Positions 21,148 through 32,477 of a stretch of DNA of 64,000 nt are shown here, one piece after another. Below the pieces are notes generated by a model. That model had not been told where the DNA came from and searched no databases. It was given only the letters and a program-made list of their open reading frames with translations. Source of the DNA: Podospora pseudoanserina (lineage: Eukaryota; Ascomycota; Sordariomycetes; Sordariales; Podosporaceae); contig NC_085922.1 in assembly GCF_035222485.1 (NCBI RefSeq), positions 201,001 to 265,000 of the forward strand, read 5' to 3'. The translations under genes and the position numbers were made by a program. Position 1 is the stretch's first letter. Every line of letters begins with the position of its first letter.

Positions 21148-23615
21148 TTTGAATGTGAGTGAGAGAGGAAGAATCTCACGATAGCTTCAAGTATGGGTTT
21201 GTTGACGAGTGCAAGGGTGAGCTCTCATGAAGGTTGAATGAGAGCCCCTGAATGATGGAGGGGTAGGTTCAGGCAGGGCCCACTTATGCGAGCTGTTGTG
21301 GGGCACAACCCTGAGGTTTGACTTTTGTGTTTGTTTTGGAAAGAAATCGTGCGCTTTAACCCTGACTTCCAAGGTCGGCCTTGACGGCCACAAAGAACAC
21401 AGAATTTGTCACCGACGGCGCCGCTTGATTACACAGACCTAATGATGTATTGGGGGAAACAAATCTCAAGGTGTTCATCTGAACCAGCTTCACGTTTCAA
21501 CAGAGTACCCTCGCAACCCGACAGCCTGGGCACAAGTTTATGCCTTCCGCCTTGTGAACTTCTCAAAAGTAAGAACAGAAAAAAGAAAGAAAAAAGCCAA
21601 AGCACGTAGTTCACGTAAGGTACCTTGGTCTATAAGAGACTCGTCAAGTTTTCGAACATATTATGCCTCTGACAAACATGTTCAAGATGTCACTGGTAGG
21701 GATTTTGTCTGCAATGTGAGTTTCGACATGTTGTCATGTCTTGTCTTATACATCTCTTATCCTACACATCTCTTGGCCACACGTTGAACAAGTTCTAAAA
21801 AACCAAAGCCCACAGTTTATCAAACATTTGAATGAGAGCTATGAGACTCCCAAACGTTGTGACTTGAACCCCATTTTGACTGAACATTATCCCCTTTAGC
21901 GAGCTTGAACCCTCAAGTAAGAAAGATAGCGGTGGCGGTCATAGATGGCAGATGCTGCAGGGTGATTCATGACTACCTACCTGGTAGATGCAATTGTGCA
22001 CTATACATAATCAATTAGGAAATGCGATCCAGGATTGGCCGCGGCCCGTACTCGGTGGCCGAGGATGCTCGGTGATAAGGCAGGTCGAGAACAAGCCGGG
22101 ACGGAGCAGCGGCGGGTCAAGGGCTCAGCAAACGGCGGGCCGGGCACTTTTGGCATGGCAGTCCAATCATTGGCTCTGGATTTGGTTGCTTTTCATGCAC
22201 ATGTGACTGTTTGCTGGCTTTCTTTGGATTCCCTGATATTATCAGATGCAACTCATCCTGTTTTCGATCGTCGATCAGAGATTGATTGAGCTATTCCAGC
22301 TGGATATCGTGCACTGCCATCTCACGCACTCGTATCCTCTTCGATGTGGCATACCCCGTTGAATGACTGCAATCGTGTCTCAACCGATGCCAAATGCTAG
22401 ATAGAGACAGTTCGAACCGTAAAGAACGATTGATAACAGTGAAGAGTGGATTGCCAAAGCCGGAGTACCGTCAAAAGAAAGCACTGCTTTTTTGTGTGGA
22501 CGCTAAAGTTTTCGAGAAATGTCTCAACCCATGTAACGGTAACGTCCAAAACGCCCAAAGTGGTCAAGTGCTGTTCCTGCAGCTGTCGGGGTTTGGAGCG
22601 GTGCGAGCTCCGAGGGCTCGGCACTGTTAGCGATTGGGCGGGACCACCGGTATTTGACTAACAGTTAAGATCTGAGATGAACCCCAGGTTATCTGGTCCG
22701 GGAAGTCTTCGTTGACGTGCTGGAGCAGAGTGTCCCCGCTCAACCCGCGTCCGAGCCTTCCGCCAAGCCACCGCCATTCGTCATCGGCCGCCCAGCAGCT
22801 CTGGGGGAGCATGGGGCAGCTTGTCGGGATGTCCACTGACAGACGGCCGCCGACGATGATGGAAGACGGTGAGCAGAGAACAGCCAGGGCCATGCCAGAG
22901 GATAGGTAGAGGCAGCCATCCCATGTGATACTAGGGTTAAGGGTTATGGACCAAGGTGTGTTAAGTGGTTGATGTGTTCTTTTCTGAAGTGTTCCATACG
23001 CCGCCTAAGGCAACGGTTATTACGTGGACGTCCACATCATGGATGCTATGAAACAAGTGTCATGAATCGACGACGATGGGGGGCTGGGATTTTCCTCAAG
23101 AAACAAAATGGAGAAGGGATAATTGTCTGTATATCCGAGAATTAATACACATATCTCCGTGTTTTGTGTCGTTGACTGATGAGCGAGGTTCGCTCTGACT
23201 AATCCGCGCACCCATTCCGAATCCACCCGGCTAAGGACCCCGGTGACCTGGCACAGGCTTAGCTTTCGCTTCTCCAGCGCGGCGAGGGAAAAAAAAATCA
23301 CAGCTACCGGTGCTTTAAGACAATATTTGAGGTGCAGTCACTCACTCCCTTCCACGCCTCAGCCCTTCGCCCTTTTGCCGTTTCTCGTCCATCCACCACC
23401 AACATTGTACCAATCACCCCCCAAGGTCAGCGCGTTTGTTTGACGGCTTCACTGTCGTCAAATGAACCTGCAATTGCGCATAACCCCTTCACTCCTTGTA
23501 AGTCAATTGCTTGACCCCGCATCGCCTGACTTGGCTACCTTTGGTTGAAGCTATTCGCGTCTGACACCTCGTCTCCGTCTGGGAACAGAACCCCTCTCCG
23601 CCTGGTGTCTCTTAA
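21148..23615. other. Divergent intergenic region, ERG8 to PPR gene
   Basis: About 2.5 kb between head-to-head genes. No frame here is supported as a gene. The 23400-23600 part is pyrimidine-rich with possible leader introns before the PPR start. Confidence 0.45.
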
Positions 23616-26600
23616 ATGCCCGCTTTCAGTTCGACTGTTTGGCAGAGCTTTATCCGGCAAGGATTTACCAAGTCCATCACCCAAGGTTACGCCCAGTCGG
23701 TCGTTGCTGCCACCCACCCTCATGTTCTAAACTCACAAAACCGCCCGTCCTTTGGGCGCCGCAACCATGCCCGTATCGGTCGCCGTCTTTCGACTCTTGG
23801 GCTCCAGTCTGCTTTCCACACCAGCAGCTCGACCGTCGCCGCTGGGCCTGTTGAGCCGCAACGTTTGGGCAAGGCTGTTAGCACCAATGGCGGCCTAGAT
23901 GCTTACTTTGAGCAATTGCAAAAGACCCAGCAAGTTGCCGAGGAAGGGGCCGTGGAAGAGGTGGAATCCGACAAGGAGTGGACTCAGTTCCAGTTTCAGC
24001 AGCGCATCGAGTGGAAGCCGACACCGGCTTCCATCCTTCTCGGTTCCGATGCCAGCAAAACCCTCGCCCTCGATGTCGACCCCACCCAAGTCACCAAGCG
24101 CGATGCCTCCCCAGCCATCACCCCCGAGGCCGAGGCCGCCCTTGCCCACATCGATGCGCGTCTCGCCGAGGAGATTGAGGTTCGCAAGCAGCTGGATGCG
24201 TTGGAAGAGGAGGTGGAATCCCTCCGCGCCACGTCTCCAGCTCTGGCCGAAAAGCTCGAGGAAGAGATTAGGTCGCGAACCATCACTCCTGTTTCCCATA
24301 TCCGAACTCCCGCCAGCCTCGTCCGCACGCCTCCCGTCGATCCCCAGTCCCAGTCCTACGCCGACCACCTCGTGAAACTCGCCGACGGCGGACGATATGT
24401 CGAGATTCCGGCAGTCTTCGAGGCCATGCTTGTCGCCGGCATCAAGCCCATTGCTGCCGCCTACAATGTCTTGCTTACTGCCGCTTTCCAGCTGGCACCA
24501 GACAAGTCCGAGGTGGTGAACAAGGCTCTGGATATCTACACGGATATGCTTAGACGCAAGGTTGCCCTGGACAGCGAGACGTACAACATTCTTGTCAGCT
24601 TGCTGGCTTCTCGTTCGCTGGAGGTGTCTGCGCTGCAAGAGGCTCTCGAGGTGAAGCGTGTGCGGTTTGGTGGCATGGATGAGCCCGGCAAGTTCATGTT
24701 TGCCTCTCATGAGCTTGAGCTTGCCATCTTGAGGGAGGAGGAGCGTCTTGACCTTGCCATCAAGTTGTTCGAGAGCTCTGTCTCATCCAGCAAGGCCGGT
24801 TACACCTCGGAGACCTACCACCAGATGATCTCAGCGTGTGCCAAGGCTGGTCGTGTGTCCAATATGCTCGAGATGTTTGAGCACATGGAGTGCAACCAAG
24901 CTGTCCCTTTTGCTGCCACTTTCCCTGCCATGATCACAGCTTTCGCCAAGTCCGGTGATTTGATCAGCGCCGTGGAATGCTACAACGAGTACCGCAACCT
25001 TGCCATCGCCAACGACAATGGCGAGCCGACGTTGCTGAAGCGCGCCGATGCTCAGGTGTACGCCTCTGTCATCAATGCCTACGTCATCTCCGACAAGCTT
25101 CCTGGTGCCGTGAAGTTCTACAAGAAGATCCTACAGGAGTATGGTGTAACTGCTGCAGAGATCAAAGACGCTCTGCTTGCTGGTGGCTTTGTCAAGGGCT
25201 TCATCAAGCGTGGCGTCTACTCGGAAGCTCTTCAGTGGGCTCAAAGCATCGAGAGCGAGATTAGAGGTTGGGCCATGAACGAAATTGCCACGGTTGCTGC
25301 CGATAATGGCGACAAGCTGACTGCGGTTGCCGCCTTTGCCAATGTCTCTCCTTCCTCCGAGATGGTTTCTTCCGCCATGGCCTTGCTTGCGATGAGCATC
25401 CGCGCCGGTGATCTCGGTGCGGCAGCTCGGTATTGGGATATCCTCTGTGGTTCTGGCTTCAAGTTCACCGTGTCCTTTGTTGAACCGGCAGCCATGTATG
25501 CCGTGGCCATGATTGGTTCCGGGCAGGTGATGGAGGGTTTGACTCAGTCTGAGTGGATGTTCCAGCGCATCCGCGAGACCGTTCCCGCTGCTCAGCTCGA
25601 AGGTGAGATTGAGGAAGCCACCGAGTTCATCTCTAGGTTCATGGCCGTTCGCGGCATTGTGGATCCTCGTGAAGCCTCTCCCGTCTCTTATGCCCCTTCC
25701 CAGTCTTTCGCCCCTTCGCCATTCCCATCGACTCCAGCTGTTGCCCACCATGACGAATCCTTCGACCCCTATGCCCAGAACACCGACTTCAAGGGATCTT
25801 CATTGATTTCGGATGAGTTGGAGGGCGCCCACGGTCGCAAGGGTCCCAAGCTGAGTGATGCACTCAACCGTTTCCGCAACATCCGTCGTGCTGGTCGCCA
25901 TCCTCGGTACATCACTTACGCCAAGCTTATCTCCGCCGCCTCCAGGGAGGGCAAGATCGATCTTTGCCACGAAATTCTCGCCATGGCCCGGACGGATGTG
26001 CCTCTGCTTCCTCAGTACCCAGTGGTCCGCTACGGTTGGTCGTCCATTCTGGACGCCATGGTTGGTGCCTGCTTGACTGTTGGTGACAGAGCTATGGCCG
26101 AGCAGTTCCACCAGGAGCTCCTCGCCATGGGTGCTACCCCTTCGGCCAACACCTTTGGTCTCTACATCACCACCTTGAAGGAGTCCACCAAGACCTTCGA
26201 CGAGGCCACCGAAGCTGTCCGCGTGTTCCACCGCGCCAAGGCCGAGGGAGTCGAGCCTACTTCATTCCTGTACAATGCCTTGATCGGGAAGCTGGGCAAG
26301 GCGCGTCGCATTGACGACTGTCTCTTTTACTTTGGCGAGATGCAGACCCTCGGTATCAAGCCCACATCTGTCACGTACGGCACCATTGTCAACGCTCTCT
26401 GCCGCGTCAGCGATGAGAAGTTTGCCGAGCAGCTGTTTGACGAGATGGAGGCCATGCCCAACTACAAGGCTCGTCCGGCTCCCTACAACAGCATGATGCA
26501 ATTCTTCCTCATGACCAAGAGAGACAAGTCCAAGGTTCTCGAGTACTTTGAGCGCATGAAGGCCAAGGGCATCGCCCCTACCGCCCACACGTTCAAGCTC

Positions 26601-27191
26601 CTCGTTGACACCCACGCCACTTTAGATCCTGTAGACATGGAAGCTGCCGAGTCTGTCCTCGAGATGATCAAGGCTACTGGTCAGAAGCCCGAAGCCGTCC
26701 ACTACGCCAGTCTCATCCACGCCCGCGGCTGTGTCCTTCACGATCTCGAGGGTGCTCGCCGCGTATTTGACGCAGTCGTCAAGGAGTCTTCGGTTCCTCT
26801 CGTTCCCTGTCTGTTCCAGGCTCTTTTCGAGGCCATGGTTGCGAACCATCGGGTTGTCGAGACCGAGCCTGTGCTCGCCATGATGCGGTCGAATCGTGTG
26901 GAGATGACCCCCTATATCGCCAACACCCTCATCCATGGCTGGGCAGCCGAGAAGAACATTGCCAAGGCCAAGGAGATTTACGCCACTGTCAGCGCCACCA
27001 AGCGGGAACCTAGCACTTACGAGGCCATGACTCGCGCGTTCCTTGCCGTTGAGGAGCGCGAGAGCGCCAAGGGGGTGGTTACTGAGATGCTCGGCCGCGG
27101 ATACCCAAGCGCCGTCGTCAACAAGGTTCTGGAACTCCTCGGTGGCGGCGGAAACGCTGCCCCAGTCGAGGCTGCCGCTGCCGCTGCGTAA
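23616..27191 (+). CDS. Mitochondrial pentatricopeptide repeat protein, 1191 aa
   Basis: PPR proteins bind single-stranded organelle RNA to control its processing or translation. The single exon begins with a basic, Ser-rich lead (residues 1-75, with RIGRRLSTLGLQSAFHTSS) typical of a mitochondrial presequence. Residues 80-240 are charged and helical. Helical 35-residue repeats follow at about 270-560 and again at about 750-1150; typical openings are PTSFLYNALIGKLGKARRID, PTSVTYGTIVNALCRVSDEK and PTAHTFKLLVDTHATLD. The C-terminus ends in an Ala run. Size and layout fit the fungal Cya-5/Pet309-like group that activates COX1 expression, but assignment to that orthologue is inference. The ATG at 23616 is the first in frame and leads straight into the presequence. 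Confidence 0.9.
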   Translation: MPAFSSTVWQSFIRQGFTKSITQGYAQSVVAATHPHVLNSQNRPSFGRRNHARIGRRLSTLGLQSAFHTSSSTVAAGPVEPQRLGKAVSTNGGLDAYFEQLQKTQQVAEEGAVEEVESDKEWTQFQFQQRIEWKPTPASILLGSDASKTLALDVDPTQVTKRDASPAITPEAEAALAHIDARLAEEIEVRKQLDALEEEVESLRATSPALAEKLEEEIRSRTITPVSHIRTPASLVRTPPVDPQSQSYADHLVKLADGGRYVEIPAVFEAMLVAGIKPIAAAYNVLLTAAFQLAPDKSEVVNKALDIYTDMLRRKVALDSETYNILVSLLASRSLEVSALQEALEVKRVRFGGMDEPGKFMFASHELELAILREEERLDLAIKLFESSVSSSKAGYTSETYHQMISACAKAGRVSNMLEMFEHMECNQAVPFAATFPAMITAFAKSGDLISAVECYNEYRNLAIANDNGEPTLLKRADAQVYASVINAYVISDKLPGAVKFYKKILQEYGVTAAEIKDALLAGGFVKGFIKRGVYSEALQWAQSIESEIRGWAMNEIATVAADNGDKLTAVAAFANVSPSSEMVSSAMALLAMSIRAGDLGAAARYWDILCGSGFKFTVSFVEPAAMYAVAMIGSGQVMEGLTQSEWMFQRIRETVPAAQLEGEIEEATEFISRFMAVRGIVDPREASPVSYAPSQSFAPSPFPSTPAVAHHDESFDPYAQNTDFKGSSLISDELEGAHGRKGPKLSDALNRFRNIRRAGRHPRYITYAKLISAASREGKIDLCHEILAMARTDVPLLPQYPVVRYGWSSILDAMVGACLTVGDRAMAEQFHQELLAMGATPSANTFGLYITTLKESTKTFDEATEAVRVFHRAKAEGVEPTSFLYNALIGKLGKARRIDDCLFYFGEMQTLGIKPTSVTYGTIVNALCRVSDEKFAEQLFDEMEAMPNYKARPAPYNSMMQFFLMTKRDKSKVLEYFERMKAKGIAPTAHTFKLLVDTHATLDPVDMEAAESVLEMIKATGQKPEAVHYASLIHARGCVLHDLEGARRVFDAVVKESSVPLVPCLFQALFEAMVANHRVVETEPVLAMMRSNRVEMTPYIANTLIHGWAAEKNIAKAKEIYATVSATKREPSTYEAMTRAFLAVEERESAKGVVTEMLGRGYPSAVVNKVLELLGGGGNAAPVEAAAAAA

Positions 27192-27962
27192 GCCTGGGCG
27201 TGTTCCTGTCCTTTTGGTTTTCCTTATGTTTCATAATATTTCCTCTGTCTCTGCTTTCTCTGCGTTCTTGGCATGATACCCCCTGTGTGCAACTATGGAT
27301 TGATGGATGGGGATGTGATGGGTTCAATGGGAATGGACTCGGGTTTAAAAAGGGGGGTGTTTATCTCAAGGATCATTGGGGAAAACAACGGGCGGAGACC
27401 CAACATGGGAGCAAAAGCATTTGTTTTATCTTTCTTTCTCATCATGGGAAGCGGGCGGCGTTCAAGGGTCCTTTTCTGGGATAGATATCATGACCGGGGG
27501 CCCCGGCGTTTTTGCTAGCGAGGCTCGGTCTTATGGATGGTGGATTTCACATTTTTTTTTTCATGGAGAGAGGGATCTAATTGATGGTTTGGGATGGACG
27601 CGAGCCCGGAAAAGAGGCCGTTGCTGGTTGCCTATGGCAAGATAGAAGATATATAACTCCACTCTATAAAGACACAATAGAAGCGTTTTAGCGTATAATC
27701 TGTCTGGATGGATTATGTGACTGTGTGACGTCGCCTCACTAACGACATCCAATGAAAACACAAACGATTAACGCAATGGAACATGGATGCCAGCTCAGTC
27801 TATCAACCTCCACTCTATCTCTAGCCAAGCTTGAACTTTGCGTTTCCTCTACTGTACATATGACGTATAAAGGTAGGTACCAGACCTCAACCTTAACAAC
27901 AACAACAATAACAACATGACTTGGCCGCTCCTCCTTACTGATTACTAATCCATTCTATACTC
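27192..27962. other. 3' region of the PPR gene, no gene seen
   Basis: About 770 bp between the PPR gene and the Tyr/Gln-rich gene, which point at each other. A short AACAACAAC run lies near 27897-27916. No coding signal was found. Confidence 0.4.
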
Positions 27963-28581
27963 TTATGCGTCTACTCTCGTATGTTCCAGAGATATTCGGC
28001 AGCCTTTGTACTGGGACTGACTTTGATATGACTGATGCCCCTGCCCCTGCCCCTGTTGCTGGCCTCCGTATCGTTGTGGGTAATAGGCCTGAGCGTTGGC
28101 TGCGTGCGTCGTTGCTGGGTAGCCTGCAGGGGGGTTATTGAGAGTTTTGTGAATACAAAGTCTGAGCATACTGAGCAGTGTTTGCGTACACGGCTGAGGA
28201 CAGCGTTGTTGTAGGCGAGAACGCGCTTGATGTGGTGGAATACCCAGCTGGATGAGAGGATGGAGCAGGAGGACAACTGGTGGTGGTTGGGTACCTGTAG
28301 TAGGAAGTGTGCGTGTAAGAAGCTGGGGAGTACGGGATTGGTGCCTTGTGGTTGGAAGCCCGAGCTTGTTCGGCCTTGTCCCTTTCATGGGCTGCTTGCC
28401 TCTGCCTCGCTTGACCGGTGAACTTTTTCCGCACCTCGTGGGCAATCTCACGGTCCAGCTCGACTATTTCTCTTTCCACAGGATCTCTCTCCTGGGCCAC
28501 ACGGTCGCTGTAATTTTCTGGTCGGTCGCCGTAGAGGTTAAGGGCGTCGTTGTTGCTGTAGTGGTGGGACGGGTCGGTCAT
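27963..28581 (-). CDS. Hypothetical Tyr/Ser/Gln-rich protein
   Basis: The first exon starts MTDPSHHYSNNDALNLYGD. It has a charged helical part (EREIVELDREIAHEVRKKF) and then a disordered Tyr/Thr/Ser tail. It meets a stop at 28135, but another frame downstream on the same strand encodes AYYPQRYGGQQQGQGQGHQ with matching composition, ending at 27963. A 3' intron is therefore likely. A weak donor before 28190 and an acceptor near 28105 would join the frames (103 bp), while the stronger GTATGC...TGCAG pair would lead to a third frame. The C-terminus is unresolved. No known domain is present. Confidence 0.5.
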
Positions 28582-30711
28582 TCTGACTTGCTTGTTTTGT
28601 TTTGTAGGGGTGTCGGGAAATTTGTCTGGATCGTGGGTGGTAAACAGTTGGTGGGTGCCTGCTGCACCAGCACCCGCCCCCGGGAAGCAATATCAAGATC
28701 TTGAAGAGCATGGAGGTTAGTGGCAAGGTTGCTGGTTGAGGAGTCCAACTAAGAGCACATGAGTAGGTACCCGTACCTTTATAGCTAGTTGGACTCTTGC
28801 AAAGTCTACCTTGGCTTTGCCTTCCAAGAATAGGCTGAATAACTGAGTCTTGTCACCCTTTTACATGCCTCCATGATCATTCCGGAGTCGACCAAGTGTC
28901 GTAAGTTCAAAAGCACTTTTGTGGCACGTTACCAAACTTGTTTCGGGTTGTGTCATGGGTTTAGCTACCGAGGGGGCATGTGGTGTTTTCAGTGAGACAA
29001 AAGAAACATCGAGGACGGATCAAATAACTGCAGCTTGCAATCTGCCGAGACTCATGGATCTGACTAGTCTGAGCTGCATAGATCTCACTCTACACACTTC
29101 TCGTGCCCAAACTAATGCAATTACCCTGATGAGTATGTCACGTATGACAGGCATAGTCAAAGATAAAGACTGCCTCTTAGCACAGGTGCCTTTAAGGATA
29201 GCTAGCTGGCTTCAGCTGAACAGTGTAGTATATAGGTGTTTGAAAATTAGTAATAGGCCCTCTAGGATAGTCAATAGGCCCTTGAACATGGTTGATAGGT
29301 TTTTAGAGATAGTTAGTACACCTTTGAGCCGGAGCCGGACTCAGTCTGTCTCTTGTCCGCTGTCCTCTGAACATGGCCACGGGCAGCGGAAGGAGGGAAG
29401 CTCCTGCCATCAGGTCGGCTGCCTGTCTGATACTGGATTCAGGACGGGAGAGACCGCAGAGCTCCATCCCTGTGTCAGTTTTTTGCTTTGAAAAGATGGA
29501 AACGAGACACTTTTTCTTTTCTTTGGGTTTCTTTCTATGGAAAAGAGCCAGCCGAGTTGGCGGGAGAGGTCCCAGGCCGGGCTCTGACATCTTTCGTTGT
29601 ACTCAATCTCCTGAAGGCCTAGTAACCCTTAGTCAACAACTTGTCGCCATGTGTTAATGCCTATCCACCATATTTCGAGGCTTATTGATCAGCTTTGAGG
29701 GAACAGTTTATCAACTAGATCTCTGCACTTCATACTAAGTTTCACAAGGTCTGCCTAGCCATATCAATTCAATAGTTGAAGAACAGCATAACCATCTAAC
29801 ATCTAATGATAGGTATAAGCTTTGTGATGGATGGAGTTGTGGAGAGGTATTGTCTAAACTTTTTACTGGACATCAGGAGAACAACATTAGTAAGACTCCA
29901 GAATATGGCCATCTGATAATTAATTAAATCCTGATATCGCCATCTCACATCTGAAACATGGCAGGACCACCCGATACCTATCCAAGGCATGACCATCAAC
30001 ATTCCGCCAGCTCTGTGGCACGAGGCCAGACAGCTGTGAAACTCGTTCACTCGGCCTTGAATACTCCTCTGGTTCCTCCATTCCCCCCCCCCCGCGTGGC
30101 CTTACACCTCCAACACCCAACACCATTTCACCAAGCCTCGGAAGACCGGCAACACCCCACAACCCAAAGCAACCAAGACGCACCACTACCTCACGATGCC
30201 TCCAACCCAACAGACAGACCGCACACCGGCGGCCAAAGTGGAAATTGAAGCCACGCGCACCACATGTCGAGAACTCCGCCACCACCTCCTCCAAACCCAC
30301 GTCAAAGACAATTGGGGAGTACAGGCAGACATGTCTCCCTGCCCACCTGCTCTCTCTCTCTCGCGCTCTCTCCCGCTCATTGGCTCTCTCACACACACAC
30401 ATCGCACCCCCCAGGTTCTAACAAGCGTTTAAATACCTTGTCCCAGCTCAAACGAGACGTTTGGTTTCATTTCAAGTGCAGGTCACAAGTCACAAGCATC
30501 ATCAACAAAGAACAGTGGCGTTAAGGTCAAAAAAGCTATGCATCAATTTATATACGGCTGAAGCGAAGGAAAAAGGAAAAAAAGCAATATGTACTGTTGT
30601 CCCCAATCCCCATGCAAGTTTCGAAACAAGTAACTATGTACAATTCATGCTCACGACACCACCACCACAGTCAACCGCGCTGGCCCCAGAGACGTGTGTT
30701 TCCACACGCGC
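28582..30711. other. Intergenic region containing a 21-bp repeat
   Basis: About 2.1 kb between the Tyr/Gln-rich gene and the end of the cellobiohydrolase gene. Apart from the tandem repeat at 29226-29330 and short TC and CA runs near 30350-30400, nothing was identified. Confidence 0.4.
29226..29330 (+). repeat. Degenerate 21-bp tandem repeat, five units
   Basis: Units start at about 29226, 29248, 29269, 29290 and 29311, with a core like AGTNAATAGGCCCTT. In one frame they read as seven-residue units such as SRIVNRP and LNMVDRF. There is no convincing surrounding gene, so this is most likely a minisatellite or a scrap of a decayed repeat protein. Confidence 0.6.
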
Positions 30712-32368
30712 TTAGAGGCACTGGCTGTACCACTGGTTGCTGACGACGCAGGTGTAGGGGGCAACGCACTGGGTAGGGCCGGTGTAGCCCTGGCCGCCGC
30801 ACTGGCCCCAGCGGGGGACGGTGCCACCAGGGGCGCTGGTGGGAGTCTGGGCGGCGGTCGAGGTGCTGCTGACGCGGGTCGAGGTGGGGGTGGTGGCGGT
30901 GGAGGAGGAGATGGGGTTGGGGTTGGTGCTGCCGCTGTTGAAGGTCGAGCCGATGGGGCCGAACTTGATGTTGGAGAAGGCAACGTTGGAGTTGGGGGCC
31001 TCGGCCTCGACCTCGGAGGGGACACCCGAGGTGGTGGGGCAGGCACCGCGCTCGGCACCGGGGCGACCGGCGGCGTCGACGGGGTAGGTGGAGTCGAGCC
31101 AGAGCATGTGGGCGGCGTGGTCGTTCCAGATGGACATGACGAGGACCATGGGCTTGTCGAGGGCAAGACCCATCTGGCGGAGACCGCCCTTGGCGGTGTT
31201 GTCATCCGGGTCGCCGAAGGCGATCTTCTGGGCGTCGCACCAGTCCTGGGTGATGGAGTTCTGGTTGGGAACACCGGGGATGCTGGAGACCGAGTTGGGG
31301 ATGACGACGCCGTTCTGGACGTAGAAGCGCTTGATCTCGGAGAGCTCGCCGGCGGCGTTCTTGAGGAACTGGGTGACGACGGTCATCTTCTTGGTGGTGT
31401 CGACGGTCTTGCCCTTGCCGTAGAACTCCTTGTTGCCCATGCGGTACGAGTTGAAGTCGCATCCGTCGGGATCGCAAACACCGCCATAGCGGTCAGAGCT
31501 GTAAGTGCCACCGCAAGACTCGCCCTCGCACCTGCTCTGGTCGAGGATGGTGCAGGAGTGAGGAGTGTAGGCAGTGGCCATGTTGTTGGCCTCCCAGATG
31601 TCCATCTCGGAGCAGCAAGTACCGTAGCGGCCGGCACCGGCGTTGACATCGTTGGTGGAGGGGTTCCATCCCTCGATGTTGGCCTCACCGTTGATGAACT
31701 TGATGTCACGGGGGCACTGGGCATCGCAGTAACCGGTGCCGTACTTGGCACCAGCCTTGTTGCCCGAGTACTTGGCAAGACCGCCGTCAAGGTCCATGGA
31801 GACGAAGTAGAGGGCACCGTTGAGACCGCAGCCAATGTTGGAGACATCGACATCGAAGGTGAACTCGTTGCCGAGGAGGTTGAAGCCTGTCAGGGGTCGT
31901 CAGCCAAGATGATCGACGCGGGTGTCACTGTGGAAGAAGAAAAAAAAAAAGCTTACCCTGGTACTTGGTGGCGTTCTCCATGAGGTAGGTACGCGAGCCA
32001 ACGTTGGTCGAGTACTTGCCCTCGGTGACGAACTTGAGGTTCAGCTGGTTACCGCTGGTGGTGATGCCATAGGTGGCAGCATACTCGGCACCCTCAACGC
32101 AGCAGTTCTGAGCGCACTTGGTACCGGTGGTGCAGATGGAGGTATCCCACTCGTTGCCAGAGTAGCAGTTGGTGCTGCCCTGGAGGGTGTGAGTCCAGCG
32201 CCAGTTGGAGTCAAGGGTGACGGAGCCGGCGACGTTGGTGCAGGAGCCACCAGCCGAGCATCTTTGCCAGGTCAGAGGGGGGTGAGACTCGGGAGTGAGC
32301 GAGCACACCTGCTGAGCAGAGGCAGAGGCCACAAGGGCAGCGAGAGCGGCGAACTTTGCGGAAACCAT
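30712..32368 (-). CDS. cbh1: GH7 cellobiohydrolase with C-terminal CBM1
   Basis: A secreted exo-cellulase that releases cellobiose from the reducing ends of cellulose chains. Exon 1 is 32368-31957, the intron is 31956-31887 (GTAAGC to GACAG) and exon 2 is 31886-30712, giving 528 residues, normal for CBH I. The signal peptide covers residues 1-18 ([18 protein letters not shown]) and the mature protein starts with Gln. The catalytic motif EMDIWEAN has the nucleophile Glu231, Asp233 and acid/base Glu236 in precursor numbering. The many Cys residues match the ten-disulfide GH7 core. A Ser/Thr/Pro linker at about 458-494 leads to the CBM1 (from [15 protein letters not shown] to the C-terminus). 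Third positions are almost all G or C, the mark of high expression, which also makes long false frames on the other strand. The family is normally induced by cellulose and repressed by glucose. Confidence 0.97.
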
Positions 32369-32470
32369 TATGGCGATCTGGAGGGTTGACTGGGACCTGT
32401 AGATGCAAGGCGTGCTTGATGTCGAGGGTGGTGAGATCAAGATGGGTTCGTGAGGCCTTGGGAAGCCGAC

Positions 32471-32477
32471 TTATATA
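32471..32477 (-). promoter_or_regulatory. TATA box of the cellobiohydrolase gene
   Basis: On the minus strand the sequence reads TATATAA, about 103 bp upstream of the ATG at 32368. Given the usual 25-35 bp spacing, transcription would start near 32445, leaving a leader of about 75 bases. Confidence 0.6.

Noticed and set aside
23895-24710. Minus-strand frame of 271 codons over the PPR gene
   Set aside because: Shadow of an unmistakable PPR coding exon.
28919-29491. Plus-strand frame of 190 codons containing the 21-bp repeat
   Set aside because: Apart from the repeat, the frame has no domain, splice context or consistent codon use.
30694-31983. Long plus-strand frame of 429 codons over the cellobiohydrolase gene
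   Set aside because: It is the antisense shadow of a gene whose third codon positions are almost all G or C. Its Gly/Val/Asp-rich make-up has no domain structure.
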